DNA from: Sandaracinobacteroides sp964394815
GTDB taxonomy: Bacteria > Pseudomonadota > Alphaproteobacteria > Sphingomonadales > Sphingomonadaceae
Length of the DNA stretch: 6,156 nt
Reading direction: 5' to 3'
NCBI GenBank assembly: GCA_964394815.1
Contig: CAYMZC010000145.1
Coordinates: forward strand, 1-6,156
Shown here: piece by piece, positions 5,902-6,156 of the stretch
Layout of the letters: each line of letters begins with the position of its first letter
Position numbering within the stretch: the first letter of the stretch is position 1
Position numbers and translations under genes: made by a program
Notes under the pieces: generated by a model
Databases searched by the model: none
What the model was told of the DNA's origin: nothing
What the model saw: the letters and a program-made list of their open reading frames with translations, nothing else

Positions 5902-5911
5902 TTTTCCACAG
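5902..5911 (+). promoter_or_regulatory. DnaA-box-like site 2
   Basis: A second exact copy of TTTTCCACAG, 135 bp after the first. It coincides with the predicted transcription start of the mraZ promoter candidate, where bound DnaA could block or tune initiation. Only one base differs from the DnaA consensus. Confidence 0.35.
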
Positions 5912-5930
5912 GGGTTGGCGTGTCGCCGGC

Positions 5931-5964
5931 CCGTTTCCGAAGCCCTTTCCCCGCTTCGGAACGG
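5931..5964 (+). promoter_or_regulatory. mraZ leader hairpin with loop complementary to the ribosome site
   Basis: CCGTTTCCGAAGC (5931-5943) pairs with GCTTCGGAACGG (5953-5964) over 12 bp with one bulged T. There is no T tail, so it is not an ordinary terminator. The loop contains TTCCCC (5947-5952), the exact complement of GGGGAA in the ribosome binding site (5991-5996). The fold is read from the sequence; a regulatory role is inferred. Confidence 0.45.
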
Positions 5965-5989
5965 ACCGCGAAAAGACCGGCCCCGGAAA

Positions 5990-5995
5990 AGGGGA
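5990..5995 (+). promoter_or_regulatory. Ribosome binding site deciding the mraZ start
   Basis: AGGGGA at 5990-5995 is the best Shine-Dalgarno match in the leader. It is 6 nt before an in-frame ATT (6002) and just before an in-frame GTC (5999), with no ATG, GTG or TTG there. CCCC at 5981-5984 can pair with its GGGG (5991-5994). A second site, AGGGA (6019-6023), lies 5 nt before the GTG at 6029. Confidence 0.45.
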
Positions 5996-6001
5996 AGCGT
6001 C

Positions 6002-6156
6002 ATTCGCGGGTATTTTTCAGGGACCTATGTGAACGGAATCGATGCCAAGCATCGATTGTCCGTTCCTGCGCCCCTGCGCGAGACGATCGAGGCCCGCAGC
6101 CAGACGAAGGCGCTGGTTCTGGCCCCGGCCGAACATGCCCCCTGCCTCATCGGCTA
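6002..6156 (+). CDS. mraZ: MraZ, transcriptional regulator of the dcw cluster (5' part)
   Basis: The first 51 codons or so of MraZ, cut by the window end. MraZ is an AbrB-like ring-forming DNA-binding protein encoded first in the division and cell wall cluster, usually ahead of the 16S rRNA methyltransferase gene mraW/rsmH; E. coli MraZ represses its own operon. Seen: the family N-terminal pattern F-x-G...N-x-x-D-x-K-x-R...VP-x-x-R, as FSGTYVNGIDAKHRLSVPAPLR, followed by VLAPAEHAPCLI, a strand typical of alphaproteobacterial members. The usual Gly in D-x-K-G-R is His. The start is uncertain. The conserved F-x-G lies upstream of the only nearby standard start (GTG 6029), and the frame is open far upstream without ATG or GTG; TTG at 5915 would add 29 atypical residues. 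I place the start at ATT 6002, which has the best-spaced ribosome site; GTG 6029 would drop nine residues including the first strand. Confidence 0.85.
   Translation, partial: MRGYFSGTYVNGIDAKHRLSVPAPLRETIEARSQTKALVLAPAEHAPCLIG

Noticed and set aside
4793..5902. Minus-strand open frame of 369 codons over the DUF4340-like gene and the mraZ control region
   Set aside because: It runs through the intrinsic terminator and the MraZ operator array, and its composition is shadow-like. The opposite frame has a clean membrane anchor and a family pattern.

Overview
The window looks like chromosomal DNA from a high-GC alphaproteobacterium. The signs are the strong G/C bias at third codon positions, a cysteine synthase of the longer alphaproteobacterial type, alphaproteobacterial-style promoter candidates and the start of mraZ, the usual first gene of the division and cell wall (dcw) cluster. 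I cannot place it in a family; Hyphomonadaceae/Caulobacterales or Sphingomonadales are guesses. No phage, transposon, CRISPR, tRNA or rRNA is visible.

Left part (20-2781, minus strand): a two-gene unit. The first gene encodes a lipoprotein with a family 5 (Dpp/Opp-like) solute-binding domain. Its TGA overlaps the ATG of the second gene, a complete acetyl-CoA acetyltransferase-type thiolase, in an ATGA junction. No permease or ATPase gene lies between or upstream of them. A 64-bp gap separates this unit from a divergent plus-strand cysteine synthase (2846-3841).

Middle part (3842-4374): 533 bp without a convincing gene. It holds two diverged direct copies of an 85-bp element (3987-4071 and 4139-4223) whose differences fall mostly in loops or keep base pairs, suggesting a folded RNA or repeat family. 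Next come a small membrane-anchored, Pro/Asp/Gly-rich protein of unknown function (4375-4827) and a DUF4340-like membrane-anchored protein (4928-5716). The second lacks a Shine-Dalgarno sequence and is probably read from a leaderless mRNA.

Right part (5717-6156): a dense control region. A strong intrinsic terminator (5791-5827) closes the upstream genes. After it come five helically phased half-sites matching the known MraZ-binding pattern (5847-5892), a promoter candidate, two near-consensus DnaA boxes and a leader that can fold around the ribosome binding site. The mraZ frame then begins, apparently at an unusual start codon, and is cut by the window end. This promoter region, with probable MraZ autoregulation, and the paired 85-bp repeats are the most interesting parts. 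No clearly new multi-gene system is visible.
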